From Clostridia bacterium (GTDB lineage: Bacteria > Bacillota_A > Clostridia > Christensenellales > UBA1242), in NCBI GenBank assembly GCA_017466005.1, contig JAFTUZ010000146.1, positions 1-6,461 of the forward strand: a stretch of DNA of 6,461 bases, read 5' to 3'. The position numbers and the translations under genes are program-made. The notes beneath the pieces are model-generated. The model was given only the letters and a program-made list of their open reading frames with translations. It ran no database searches and had not been told where the DNA came from. Each line of letters starts with the position of its first letter. Position 1 is the first letter of the stretch. Positions 1-6,461 of the stretch are shown here, piece by piece.

Positions 1-78
1 AAATAATTGTAACAGCCCAATATAAACAACTTAAACGTTATTTGTAATCAGTTTTGTACCAGCCGTACTTACCACTAA

Positions 79-1998
<1,920 letters not shown>

Positions 1999-2021
1999 TT
2001 AAATAATTTAAATCTTAAATA

Positions 2022-2051
2022 ATTATATATTTTTTACTTTTTCTATAACCA
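2022..2051 (-). promoter_or_regulatory. possible gyrB promoter
   Basis: On the minus strand a perfect TATAAT (2027 to 2022) sits 18 nt after TGGTTA (2051 to 2046), a poor -35 with three of six consensus bases. Initiation would fall near 2015, giving a leader of about 35 nt that includes the gyrB ribosome site. In such A/T-rich DNA a TATAAT can occur by chance, and gyrB could also be read through from the recF promoter across the 131-bp gap. No terminator is visible between recF and gyrB. Confidence 0.35.
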
Positions 2052-2111
2052 CATCTTTTAAATAATACGTTTATTGTTTTTTACTTAAAGCAATGTAATT
2101 GGCTTTTATAT

Positions 2112-3191
2112 TTAACAGCATGCCTGCACCACCCCATCAACAACACTTAATTTATTACATTCTAAATCAAGGTCAAATTCTGTACAAGTTAGCAAGCACT
2201 GAATATCTTTAAAATATTCTATAAGTTTAGTCCGTCTATTTTTATCAAGCTCGCTTAAAACATCATCAAGCAACAACACCGGATACTCGCCATATTCTTG
2301 TTTTAAAATTTCAAGTTCGGCAAGTTTTAGCGCAAGGGTTGCTGTTCGCTGTTGTCCTTGGCTACAGTTTTTTCGTAAATCCAAACCGTTTAACTTAAAA
2401 ACGTAGTCATCATTTTGCAAACCAAAACTTGAATAACCTAAAACCAAATCTTTCTCAAAACTTTTCTTTACGTTTTCTAAATAATAATCTTCAAAATCTG
2501 GCTGACCTTCATAAATACTATGGTAACTTATGGAAAGCACTTCTTTACTATCAGACAAATTAAAGTGTGCTTGTTTTGCAAACTCTTCTAGTTTTTTTGA
2601 AAACTCTAGCCTAGCCTTGCCCACGCGTGCGCACGCGTGCGCGAGAGAAAAATCCCAAACCTCAAGTTGTTCTTTCAGTTTGGCGCCTTTATTTTTTAAA
2701 AGTTGGTTACGCTGGTTCATTAACCTTTGAAACACTTGTAAATCGTGCATATAATCTTTAGAAAGTTGGCAATTTATAATATCTACAAACCGCCTTCTTG
2801 CCCCAGGCGAGCCCTGTGCAAGTTTTAATTCGTCTGGCGAAAAATACACACTTCCAAACAGCCCCACAATGTCGCTAAGTTTAACATTTTGGTTACCATC
2901 AACTCTTACCAATTTACCTTGGTTAGAATTTAATTCTATTTCCAAACAATGTTCTACTCCGCCACGTTCATAATATAGGCTAATTTTTGCATTTTTCTTT
3001 CCAAAACCAATTGCATCTAAATCTTTACGTGTTCTTGGGCTTTTACCTATTGTGGCAAAATAAATAGCCTCGAGCAAATTTGTTTTACCTTGTGCATTCT
3101 TACCACAAATAACATTTAAAAGTGGAGTGAATTCTACAACCTGTTCATCTAGATTTCTAAAACCCTTAACAAAAACTTTGTTAATTTTCAA
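2112..3191 (-). CDS. recF: DNA replication and repair protein RecF
   Basis: RecF is an SMC/ABC-type ATPase that, with RecO and RecR, helps RecA load at single-strand gaps and stalled forks. At 359 residues it is a normal length. The N-terminus MKINKVFVKGFRNL is typical. Walker A is GKNAQGKT at 30-37 (Lys36, Thr37). The family motif SPGARRRFVD is at 128-137. The lever-arm region is about 140-250. The ABC signature SQGQQR is at 277-282, and Walker B with its D-loop is VLLLDDVLSELD at 305-316. The start codon is TTG: an in-frame TGA lies three codons upstream and no ATG is near, while the family N-terminus begins exactly here. The gene has its own strong promoter 57 bp upstream rather than sharing the dnaA transcript directly. 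The codons for residues 184-190 form an unusual all-alternating GC-rich tract, annotated separately. The stop is TAA, 131 bp before gyrB. Confidence 0.97.
   Translation of the reverse strand: MKINKVFVKGFRNLDEQVVEFTPLLNVICGKNAQGKTNLLEAIYFATIGKSPRTRKDLDAIGFGKKNAKISLYYERGGVEHCLEIELNSNQGKLVRVDGNQNVKLSDIVGLFGSVYFSPDELKLAQGSPGARRRFVDIINCQLSKDYMHDLQVFQRLMNQRNQLLKNKGAKLKEQLEVWDFSLAHACARVGKARLEFSKKLEEFAKQAHFNLSDSKEVLSISYHSIYEGQPDFEDYYLENVKKSFEKDLVLGYSSFGLQNDDYVFKLNGLDLRKNCSQGQQRTATLALKLAELEILKQEYGEYPVLLLDDVLSELDKNRRTKLIEYFKDIQCLLTCTEFDLDLECNKLSVVDGVVQACC
2622..2643. repeat. GC-rich alternating pyrimidine-purine palindrome inside recF
   Basis: Two tandem copies of CACGCGTGCG (2622-2631 and 2632-2641) followed by CG give 22 bp of perfect pyrimidine-purine alternation. 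Bases 2622-2639 form an 18-bp perfect palindrome, and a 14-bp palindrome is centred at 2635/2636. The tract encodes RecF residues 184-190 (AHACARV) with GCG, CGC and GTG codons, unlike the A/T-ending codons around it. Alternating CG/CA dinucleotides are the classical Z-DNA-prone sequence, but any structural role is inference. Confidence 0.85.
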
Positions 3192-3194
3192 AAG

Positions 3195-3208
3195 CCTTCA
3201 CACCCCTT
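3195..3208 (-). promoter_or_regulatory. recF ribosome-binding region with two candidate SD sites
   Basis: Two Shine-Dalgarno-like sites precede the TTG start. AAGGGG (3208 to 3203) is strong but 11 nt away, and AAGG (3198 to 3195) is only 3 nt away. Neither has ideal spacing. Together with the TTG codon this suggests modest translation of recF. Confidence 0.5.
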
Positions 3209-3247
3209 TTAAGCCAATAATCAAAAGTAAAAAACCACCATGTTTGG

Positions 3248-3276
3248 ATTATACCAAAAAAATCAAATTTTTGCAA
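3248..3276 (-). promoter_or_regulatory. recF promoter with extended -10
   Basis: On the minus strand TTGCAA (3276 to 3271) is followed by exactly 17 nt and a perfect TATAAT (3253 to 3248). A TG one base before the hexamer makes an extended -10. Initiation is expected near 3241, about 50 nt before the recF TTG. It is the best sigma-A-type promoter in the window and implies that recF, perhaps with gyrB, is transcribed independently of dnaA. Confidence 0.75.
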
Positions 3277-3453
3277 CCATTTAAAGCCAATTTCCCTTAT
3301 TAAAAATTACCCAAAATTTCCCATCATTTAACCTACATAAAAAGCAATAATCATTTTTTTATAAATTTAACCAACTACAAAAAAGCACTAATTATTTAAA
3401 AACATTTTATCAAAACACACAAATTAAATACTTTCCCAGTTTTGTGCAAAATA

Positions 3454-3504
3454 TTTTTATCAAACAAAAAATGAATTTAATAATTTTTTATTAAACAAAA
3501 AACG
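3454..3504. repeat. 20-bp imperfect direct repeat
   Basis: Bases 3454-3473 and 3485-3504 match at 18 of 20 positions, with the pattern T5-A-T-(C/T)-AAAC-A6-(T/C)-G, offset by 31 bp (about three helical turns). The second copy overlaps the A-run that forms the U tract of the terminator at 3497-3532. It may be chance in A/T-rich DNA. Confidence 0.5.
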
Positions 3505-3532
3505 CTAAAACCCGCATCAGTAGTGGGTTTTA
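3497..3532 (-). terminator. intrinsic terminator downstream of dnaA
   Basis: The arms TAAAACCC (3506-3513) and GGGTTTTA (3525-3532) form a perfect 8-bp stem around an 11-nt loop. On the minus strand the stem is followed after three bases by TTTTTT (3502 to 3497), the layout of a Rho-independent terminator. It lies about 425 nt after the dnaA stop, so a dnaA transcript ending here would carry the whole DnaA-box region as its 3' UTR. It also protects the recF promoter from read-through. The right-arm side is identical over 17 bp to the hairpin at 5715-5759. Confidence 0.65.
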
Positions 3533-3554
3533 ACCATTTTAAGCAACAAAATAG

Positions 3555-3584
3555 TTATTAATAAAACTCTGTTTTTATTAATAA
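3555..3584. repeat. 12-bp A/T inverted repeat
   Basis: TTATTAATAAAA (3555-3566) and TTTTATTAATAA (3573-3584) form a perfect 12-bp all-A/T stem with the 6-nt loop CTCTGT. The palindromic core TTATTAATAA occurs at 3555-3564, 3575-3584 and again at 6412-6421. It may be an easily melted or cruciform-prone element near the origin; there is no U tract for termination. Confidence 0.6.
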
Positions 3585-3664
3585 ACAATTTATAAAAACA
3601 AAAACAGCCACAACAAAGCAACTGTTTAAAAATTATATTTTTCCACAAATTACGCACAAAAATT

Positions 3665-3673
3665 TTATCCACA
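3665..3673 (+). promoter_or_regulatory. DnaA box, perfect consensus
   Basis: TTATCCACA is an exact match to the DnaA-box consensus. Weaker boxes lie 26 and 15 bp to its left (starts 3639 and 3650), in the same orientation. Confidence 0.8.
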
Positions 3674-3683
3674 CAATAAACAT

Positions 3684-3773
3684 AAAAAACTTGTAAAATC
3701 CTATTGCTTTTTAAAATTTTGATTTAAGCAATTAAAAACAATTTTTCTATTTTTTTAATATTACAAGTTTTTT
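3684..3773. repeat. nested inverted repeat between DnaA boxes
   Basis: AAAAAACTTGTAA (3684-3696) and TTACAAGTTTTTT (3761-3773) are perfect 13-bp inverted arms 64 bp apart. Inside them ATTGCTT (3703-3709) and AAGCAAT (3726-3732) form a second inverted pair. DnaA-box matches face outward on both sides, at 3665-3673 and 3798-3806. The arrangement could extrude as a cruciform or organise the origin; it lacks the properties of a terminator. Confidence 0.7.
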
Positions 3774-3912
3774 GTTTTATTTAAAAATTTATGCTTTTGT
3801 GGATTTTGTGTGCAAAACTTAAAATTATCACTTTTGTTTTTATGTTTAAAAATTTAAAACAATCGTGTAATCTTAAAATTTACAAGAATTTTTATTTATA
3901 AAAAACTTTTTG

Positions 3913-3921
3913 TGTGGATAA
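3913..3921 (-). promoter_or_regulatory. DnaA box, perfect consensus
   Basis: TGTGGATAA is the reverse complement of TTATCCACA, 36 bp beyond the dnaA stop codon and opposite in orientation to the box at 3665-3673. Confidence 0.8.
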
Positions 3922-3957
3922 CTAAACTGGCAGTTAATATTCTGCCCAAATATTAAA

Positions 3958-5337
3958 TTATTTATTAATCAGCCCTTCAATATCGCTAATTAATTTTTTC
4001 ATTTCCTTATCCGATTTTACAAGTTCGTTAATTTTATCTCTTGCATGTATTGCGGTAGTGTGGTCTCTATTAAAAATCTTACCAATGCTAGACATTGGAA
4101 TATTTAAATTTTTCCACATTAAGTAAATACAAATCTGTCTTGGTTCAACCAATTCCTTGTTACGCTTTTTCCCCAAAATCTCTTCACGTGTTACACCCAT
4201 TTTACGGCAAACAGCGTCTATGATTTTATCAGATGTTACCACTCTTCCCACACTAACATCTAACTCATGAGATTTTTGCAACATTTCTTCTGCAATAGCC
4301 ATATCTACAACCGGTTTACCGTGCAAGTTAGCATAGAAATAAATTTTACTAAGCACGCCTTCAATTTCACGAATATTAAACCTTTCCAATCTTTCGGCTA
4401 ACATTGGAATAATGGTATCATCAAACTGATACCCTTCTAATTCAATTTTCTTGCGAATAATCATCATACGTGTTTCAAGGTCTGGTTGCTGAATTTCTTG
4501 TATAAGTCCACTAGAAAATCTAGAACTTAATCTAACTTCCAAAGTTTGAATTTCTTTTGGTGGTCTATCACTAGAAATTATAATCTGCTTTCCGTGTTGA
4601 AAAAGGTCGTTAAAGGTATGAAAAAACTCTTCCTGCAATTTATCTTTTCCGCCTATAAACTGGATATCATCAATCAAAATGATATCCGCCAATCTATACT
4701 TGCTTCTAAACTCTGCCATACCCTTTTCACGGCTATGTTGTAAAAGCTCATAAAAATCGTTTGCAAACTGCTCGCAAGTAACGTACACAATTTTTATATT
4801 CCCTTTTTTGCGTTCCCAAATAAAATTACCAATAGCGTGCAAAATGTGTGTTTTTCCTAAACCAACCCCACCGTAAATAAACAAAGGGTTAAAACGCACA
4901 ACAGGGTGTTCTGCAACAGCCCTTGCAGCGGCATAAATCATCTGGTTTGTTGTGCCAACAACAAAATTCTCAAACGTATATTTTGGGTTAAACGGGTTAG
5001 TATTTAAACTATCGTGTTGCATAACTTCTGGCAATGGTTCATCACCTTCGGTTTGCAACAAATTATTTTTCTCAATGTACTCATCGCACTCGCTTTGCAA
5101 AATAAACTCTACTCGCTCCAGCTTAAAGTTCTTTTTTACAAGTTCGTTTAACGTGTCTAGGTAGGTTCGCATCACGGTATCTCTGTTCATCTCGTTTGGG
5201 GAAACTACAACCAAAGTATCATCGTGGATATGTATTGGTTTTAAGTTCTTAATCCACAAATCTAGCCCAACAGCGCTTATTCGGCCTTCAAAGTCGCTAA
5301 GCACTTCTTGCCATTGTTTATCCAAATAATTCTTCAT
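3958..5337 (-). CDS. dnaA: chromosomal replication initiator protein DnaA
   Basis: DnaA binds DnaA boxes, oligomerises with ATP and opens the origin for helicase loading. The chosen ATG at 5337 gives 459 residues, the usual length, and starts with MKNYLDKQWQEVL as expected for domain I (about 1-82). A short acidic linker (domain II) covers about 83-112. The AAA+ domain III runs from about 113 to 340, with Walker A GGVGLGKT at 156-163 (Lys162), Walker B IILIDD at 219-224, sensor 1 SSDRP at 255-259, arginine finger Arg273 in LSSRF, and sensor 2 Arg323 in NIREIEG. DNA-binding domain IV carries the signature RDHTTAIHA at 424-432 and the basic loop GKKRNK at 389-394. The frame stays open upstream to an ATG at 5484, but those 49 extra residues have no family counterpart and no ribosome site. 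Stop TAA. dnaN does not follow. Confidence 0.98.
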   Translation of the reverse strand: MKNYLDKQWQEVLSDFEGRISAVGLDLWIKNLKPIHIHDDTLVVVSPNEMNRDTVMRTYLDTLNELVKKNFKLERVEFILQSECDEYIEKNNLLQTEGDEPLPEVMQHDSLNTNPFNPKYTFENFVVGTTNQMIYAAARAVAEHPVVRFNPLFIYGGVGLGKTHILHAIGNFIWERKKGNIKIVYVTCEQFANDFYELLQHSREKGMAEFRSKYRLADIILIDDIQFIGGKDKLQEEFFHTFNDLFQHGKQIIISSDRPPKEIQTLEVRLSSRFSSGLIQEIQQPDLETRMMIIRKKIELEGYQFDDTIIPMLAERLERFNIREIEGVLSKIYFYANLHGKPVVDMAIAEEMLQKSHELDVSVGRVVTSDKIIDAVCRKMGVTREEILGKKRNKELVEPRQICIYLMWKNLNIPMSSIGKIFNRDHTTAIHARDKINELVKSDKEMKKLISDIEGLINK

Positions 5338-5339
5338 TT

Positions 5340-5347
5340 CCCCTCCT
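5340..5347 (-). promoter_or_regulatory. dnaA ribosome-binding site
   Basis: AGGAGGGG lies immediately before the ATG at 5337; the AGGAGG core (5347 to 5342) ends 4 nt from it. This nearly ideal site decides the start in favour of the 459-residue form over the upstream in-frame ATG at 5484. Confidence 0.88.
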
Positions 5348-5390
5348 AACAGTTTTTTATAAATTTTTTCGCAATGTAGTGTATAAAACA

Positions 5391-5406
5391 AGCCTAGTGC
5401 TAGGCT
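5391..5406. repeat. short inverted repeat in the dnaA leader
   Basis: AGCCTAG and CTAGGCT flank a central TG, giving a 16-bp near-perfect dyad about 55 nt before the dnaA ATG. As RNA it would form a 6-bp hairpin with a 4-nt loop, followed on the minus strand by TGTTTTATA, which is a weak attenuator at best. It could instead be an operator. Confidence 0.55.
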
Positions 5407-5514
5407 ACTAATCACGCCTTTGTTTGCGCTATTGTTGTTACATCGCATCAGTTGGCATTTGTTGCAAGAAGATTGTAAAAACATCTAGCTCACAAATTTC
5501 CAATACTGCAATAC

Positions 5515-5536
5515 AACACAACAATGTTGCTGTGTT
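5515..5536. repeat. imperfect palindrome in the dnaA leader
   Basis: AACACAACAA (5515-5524) and TTGCTGTGTT (5527-5536) are inverted arms matching at 9 of 10 positions around TG. A weaker dyad (8 of 10) lies at 5578-5600, around the expected start of transcription. Both resemble operator or leader-RNA structures; no regulator can be named. Confidence 0.45.
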
Positions 5537-5603
5537 CAATTAAACTTTTGCCATAACCAACAAAAGCAGTCAACACACAACTGCTCGTCTCGTGCTGTTG
5601 TTA

Positions 5604-5633
5604 AATTTACCACCACAAGCAACCATTTGTCAA
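5604..5633 (-). promoter_or_regulatory. possible dnaA promoter
   Basis: On the minus strand a perfect -35 TTGACA (5633 to 5628) is followed after 18 nt by TAAATT (5609 to 5604), preceded by TGG, so it reads as an extended -10. The -10 matches consensus at four of six bases. Initiation near 5597 would give a long leader of about 260 nt. No better sigma-A-type site was found closer to dnaA. Confidence 0.45.
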
Positions 5634-5714
5634 GGGACCGACGCCAATTATTTTATTTTTTTTTGCGCCTTAAAAAAACCCAAAAAGCGCAACCAAAACA
5701 AGAACATATTTTCT

Positions 5715-5759
5715 AAAAAACCGCTAAAACCCGCATCAACACTGGGTTAGCAAGTTTTT
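5715..5759 (-). terminator. terminator hairpin upstream of dnaA, possibly bidirectional
   Basis: GCTAA-AA-CCC (5723-5732) pairs with GGGTTAGC (5744-5751), an 8-bp stem with a 2-nt bulge and an 11-nt loop. On the minus strand TTTTTT (5720 to 5715) follows after two bases; on the plus strand TTTTT (5755-5759) follows after three. It could therefore stop transcription in both directions and insulate the dnaA promoter. It shares the 17-bp sequence 5722-5738 with 3503-3519. Confidence 0.6.
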
Positions 5760-5783
5760 CTAAAAAAACGCTCAAAAAGGCAC

Positions 5784-5867
5784 TTTCCCACCGTTTTTCA
5801 CAAGTTTCCCACCTTGTTTCCAACCTTTTTCAACAATTTTTAGGCAACTTTTCAACATTTTCCCACA
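5784..5867. repeat. helically phased array of T-tract nonamers resembling DnaA boxes
   Basis: Seven copies of a degenerate T3-5-(C)-C-A-(A/C)-C-type motif start at 5784, 5794, 5805, 5817, 5827, 5849 and 5859, and a poorer match (TTTTTAGGCA, 5837) fills the gap. Examples are TTTCCCACC, TTTTTCACA, TTTCCAACC, TTTTCAACA and TTTCCCACA. The mean spacing is about 10.7 bp, one helical turn. They resemble degenerate DnaA boxes read on the plus strand, and the regular T-runs are also phased A-tracts that would bend DNA. Confidence 0.65.
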
Positions 5868-5915
5868 CACCAAAAACACGGTATTTATGCGGTTTTCAGG
5901 CCCAAAACCAACCAC

Positions 5916-5932
5916 TTTTCCACTTTTCCACA
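5916..5932 (+). promoter_or_regulatory. pair of DnaA-like boxes
   Basis: TTTTCCACT (5916-5924) and TTTTCCACA (5924-5932, one mismatch to TTATCCACA) share one base and point the same way. They follow the phased array and make the upstream side of dnaA a second DnaA-binding candidate. A further weak match, CCATCCACA (7/9), is at 6083-6091. Confidence 0.5.
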
Positions 5933-6120
5933 GGCCATACTATTATGAATGCTGTATAAAAATAAAAAAATAAAATTTCATCAAGGCTTAAAAAACACAA
6001 ATTTTAGTTGTGCTCATTTTTCAAAACAAGCCAGAAAGCGCATAACAAAGCCATTTTCTCAATATTTTGCCTAATAAAAAACCCATCCACATAAACATTT
6101 TATGCTAATTTCAAACGCTT

Positions 6121-6440
6121 TTATGTTAAAATAAAAAATTTCTTTATCAAGCATTAGTATTTATATGTTTTTTCTTATAAATTCTTATTATCTTATTATA
6201 TAAGTAATACTAATATATAAGTATATGTGTATCTATATATTAAAACTAAAAAATACGTAATTATATTATTTAATAGTTAAACCTAATTCATATAATTAAT
6301 TGTATTTATAAGTATAACCAATAAATACAGATATTATAATATATTATATATAAAATTATTATTACAAAAATATTTGTATTTATCAGGTATACAATATAAA
6401 CACTGTACTACTTATTAATAAGATTATATATAATAATATA
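6121..6440. other. extremely A/T-rich tract without genes
   Basis: By eye about 87% A/T over roughly 320 bp, distinctly poorer in G/C than the rest of the window. No ribosome site, long frame or RNA gene was recognised. The octamer TATAAGTA recurs at 6199-6206, 6216-6223 and 6307-6314, and the palindrome TTATTAATAA is at 6412-6421. It could be a DNA unwinding element of the upstream origin half, or simply degenerate spacer DNA. The G/C content rises abruptly after about 6443. Confidence 0.6.
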
Positions 6441-6461
6441 GTAAGCAACGCCACGCCTAAC

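Larger units (their letters stand above)
3639..3921. other. oriC: candidate replication origin (oriC), dnaA-proximal part
   Basis: This interval directly downstream of dnaA has two perfect DnaA boxes, TTATCCACA at 3665-3673 and its complement TGTGGATAA at 3913-3921. It also has weaker matches: TTTTCCACA at 3639-3647 (8/9), TTACGCACA at 3650-3658 (7/9) and TGTGGATTT at 3798-3806 (7/9). Between them lie long A/T-only stretches suitable as an unwinding element. In Bacillus subtilis and relatives the unwinding part of oriC is just 3' of dnaA, matching this position. A regular DnaA-trio could not be identified by eye. Confidence 0.65.
3192..3957. other. recF-dnaA intergenic region, no protein gene
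   Basis: These 766 bp hold no credible coding sequence on either strand. dnaN (about 1.1 kb) and the small S4-domain gene that usually stand here are missing. From the recF side the interval contains the recF leader and promoter, about 180 bp of featureless A/T-rich DNA (3277-3453), a short direct repeat, a terminator hairpin, an A/T hairpin, and a cluster of DnaA boxes with nested inverted repeats up to the dnaA stop. A 5-bp hairpin with arms at 3929-3933 and 3942-3946 lies just after dnaA but has no clear U tract. Confidence 0.85.
5338..6461. other. region upstream of dnaA, no protein gene
   Basis: These 1124 bp contain no recognisable coding sequence on either strand; rpmH, the frequent divergent neighbour, is not in the window. 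The contents are the dnaA leader and promoter, a G/C-poor stretch with an unassigned inverted repeat TTGCGC/GCGCAA (5663-5668, 5687-5692), a terminator hairpin, a phased T-tract array, DnaA-like boxes, and a very A/T-rich tract to the end. Between 5680 and 5935 the plus strand is strongly C-rich and G-poor (about 36 C to 9 G by eye in 5761-5880). Confidence 0.7.

Noticed and set aside
1..78. Start of gyrA after gyrB
   Set aside because: No ribosome site or gyrA-like N-terminus is visible on the minus strand within these 78 bases.
3929..3946. GGCAG/CTGCC hairpin as the dnaA terminator
   Set aside because: The stem is only 5 bp and is followed on the minus strand by mixed sequence rather than a U tract; the hairpin at 3497-3532 is better.
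5250..5258. Near-consensus DnaA boxes within dnaA coding sequence (TAATCCACA here, TTTTCCACA at 4110-4118)
   Set aside because: Both overlap conserved Trp-containing codons of DnaA (TGGATTAAG and TGGAAAAAT) and are likely coincidental.
5338..5484. N-terminal extension of DnaA from an in-frame ATG at 5484
   Set aside because: No ribosome site precedes it, the 49 residues resemble no DnaA domain, and an AGGAGGGG sits directly before the ATG at 5337 where the family N-terminus begins.
5663..5692. TTGCGC/GCGCAA inverted repeat as a terminator
   Set aside because: The stem is 6 bp with an 18-nt loop, and neither strand has a U tract after it.
5784..5932. CRISPR-like repeat array
   Set aside because: The units are about 9 bp, degenerate and one helical turn apart, with no long identical repeats or unique spacers.
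5953..5984. Minus-strand promoter TTGATG with TATACA for an upstream small RNA ending at the 5715-5759 hairpin
   Set aside because: The spacing would be 20 nt and both hexamers are weak; no RNA gene could be recognised between them.

Overview
This window is the dnaA / recF / gyrB neighbourhood of a bacterial chromosome and very probably includes its replication origin. The organism looks like a low-GC, Clostridia-like member of the Bacillota. The evidence is strongly A/T-biased DNA, AGGAGG/AAGGGG ribosome sites, a 633-residue GyrB without the proteobacterial insertion, and DnaA, RecF and GyrB motifs of Gram-positive type. The code is standard: tryptophan is TGG and the stops are TAG and TAA. 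Genus and species cannot be read from the sequence; an uncultured gut or animal-associated lineage is only a guess.

All three protein genes lie on the minus strand, so transcription runs from right to left. From the right end: a very A/T-rich tract of about 320 bp (6121-6440) without a gene; a non-coding stretch with a helically phased array of T-tract, DnaA-box-like nonamers (5784-5867) and better DnaA-like boxes (5916-5932); a hairpin terminator (5715-5759); a possible dnaA promoter (5604-5633) and a long leader with inverted repeats; dnaA (3958-5337); a 766-bp non-coding A/T-rich interval (3192-3957) with two perfect DnaA boxes, weaker boxes, nested inverted repeats and a second terminator related to the first; a strong recF promoter (3248-3276); recF (2112-3191, TTG start); a 131-bp gap with a possible promoter; and gyrB (79-1980). 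The last 78 bases hold no recognisable start of another gene.

The products fit one theme. DnaA opens the origin, RecF loads RecA at gaps and stalled forks, and GyrB is the ATPase subunit of the gyrase that relieves supercoiling ahead of forks. The most notable departure from the usual dnaA-dnaN-(yaaA)-recF-gyrB order is that dnaN (sliding clamp) and the small S4-domain gene are absent. Origin-like DNA occupies their place. DnaA-box-like sequence therefore flanks dnaA on both sides, resembling the bipartite origins known from Bacillus and other Bacillota.

No mobile element, CRISPR array, tRNA or rRNA was seen. No new protein system is present; the unusual content is in the non-coding DNA.
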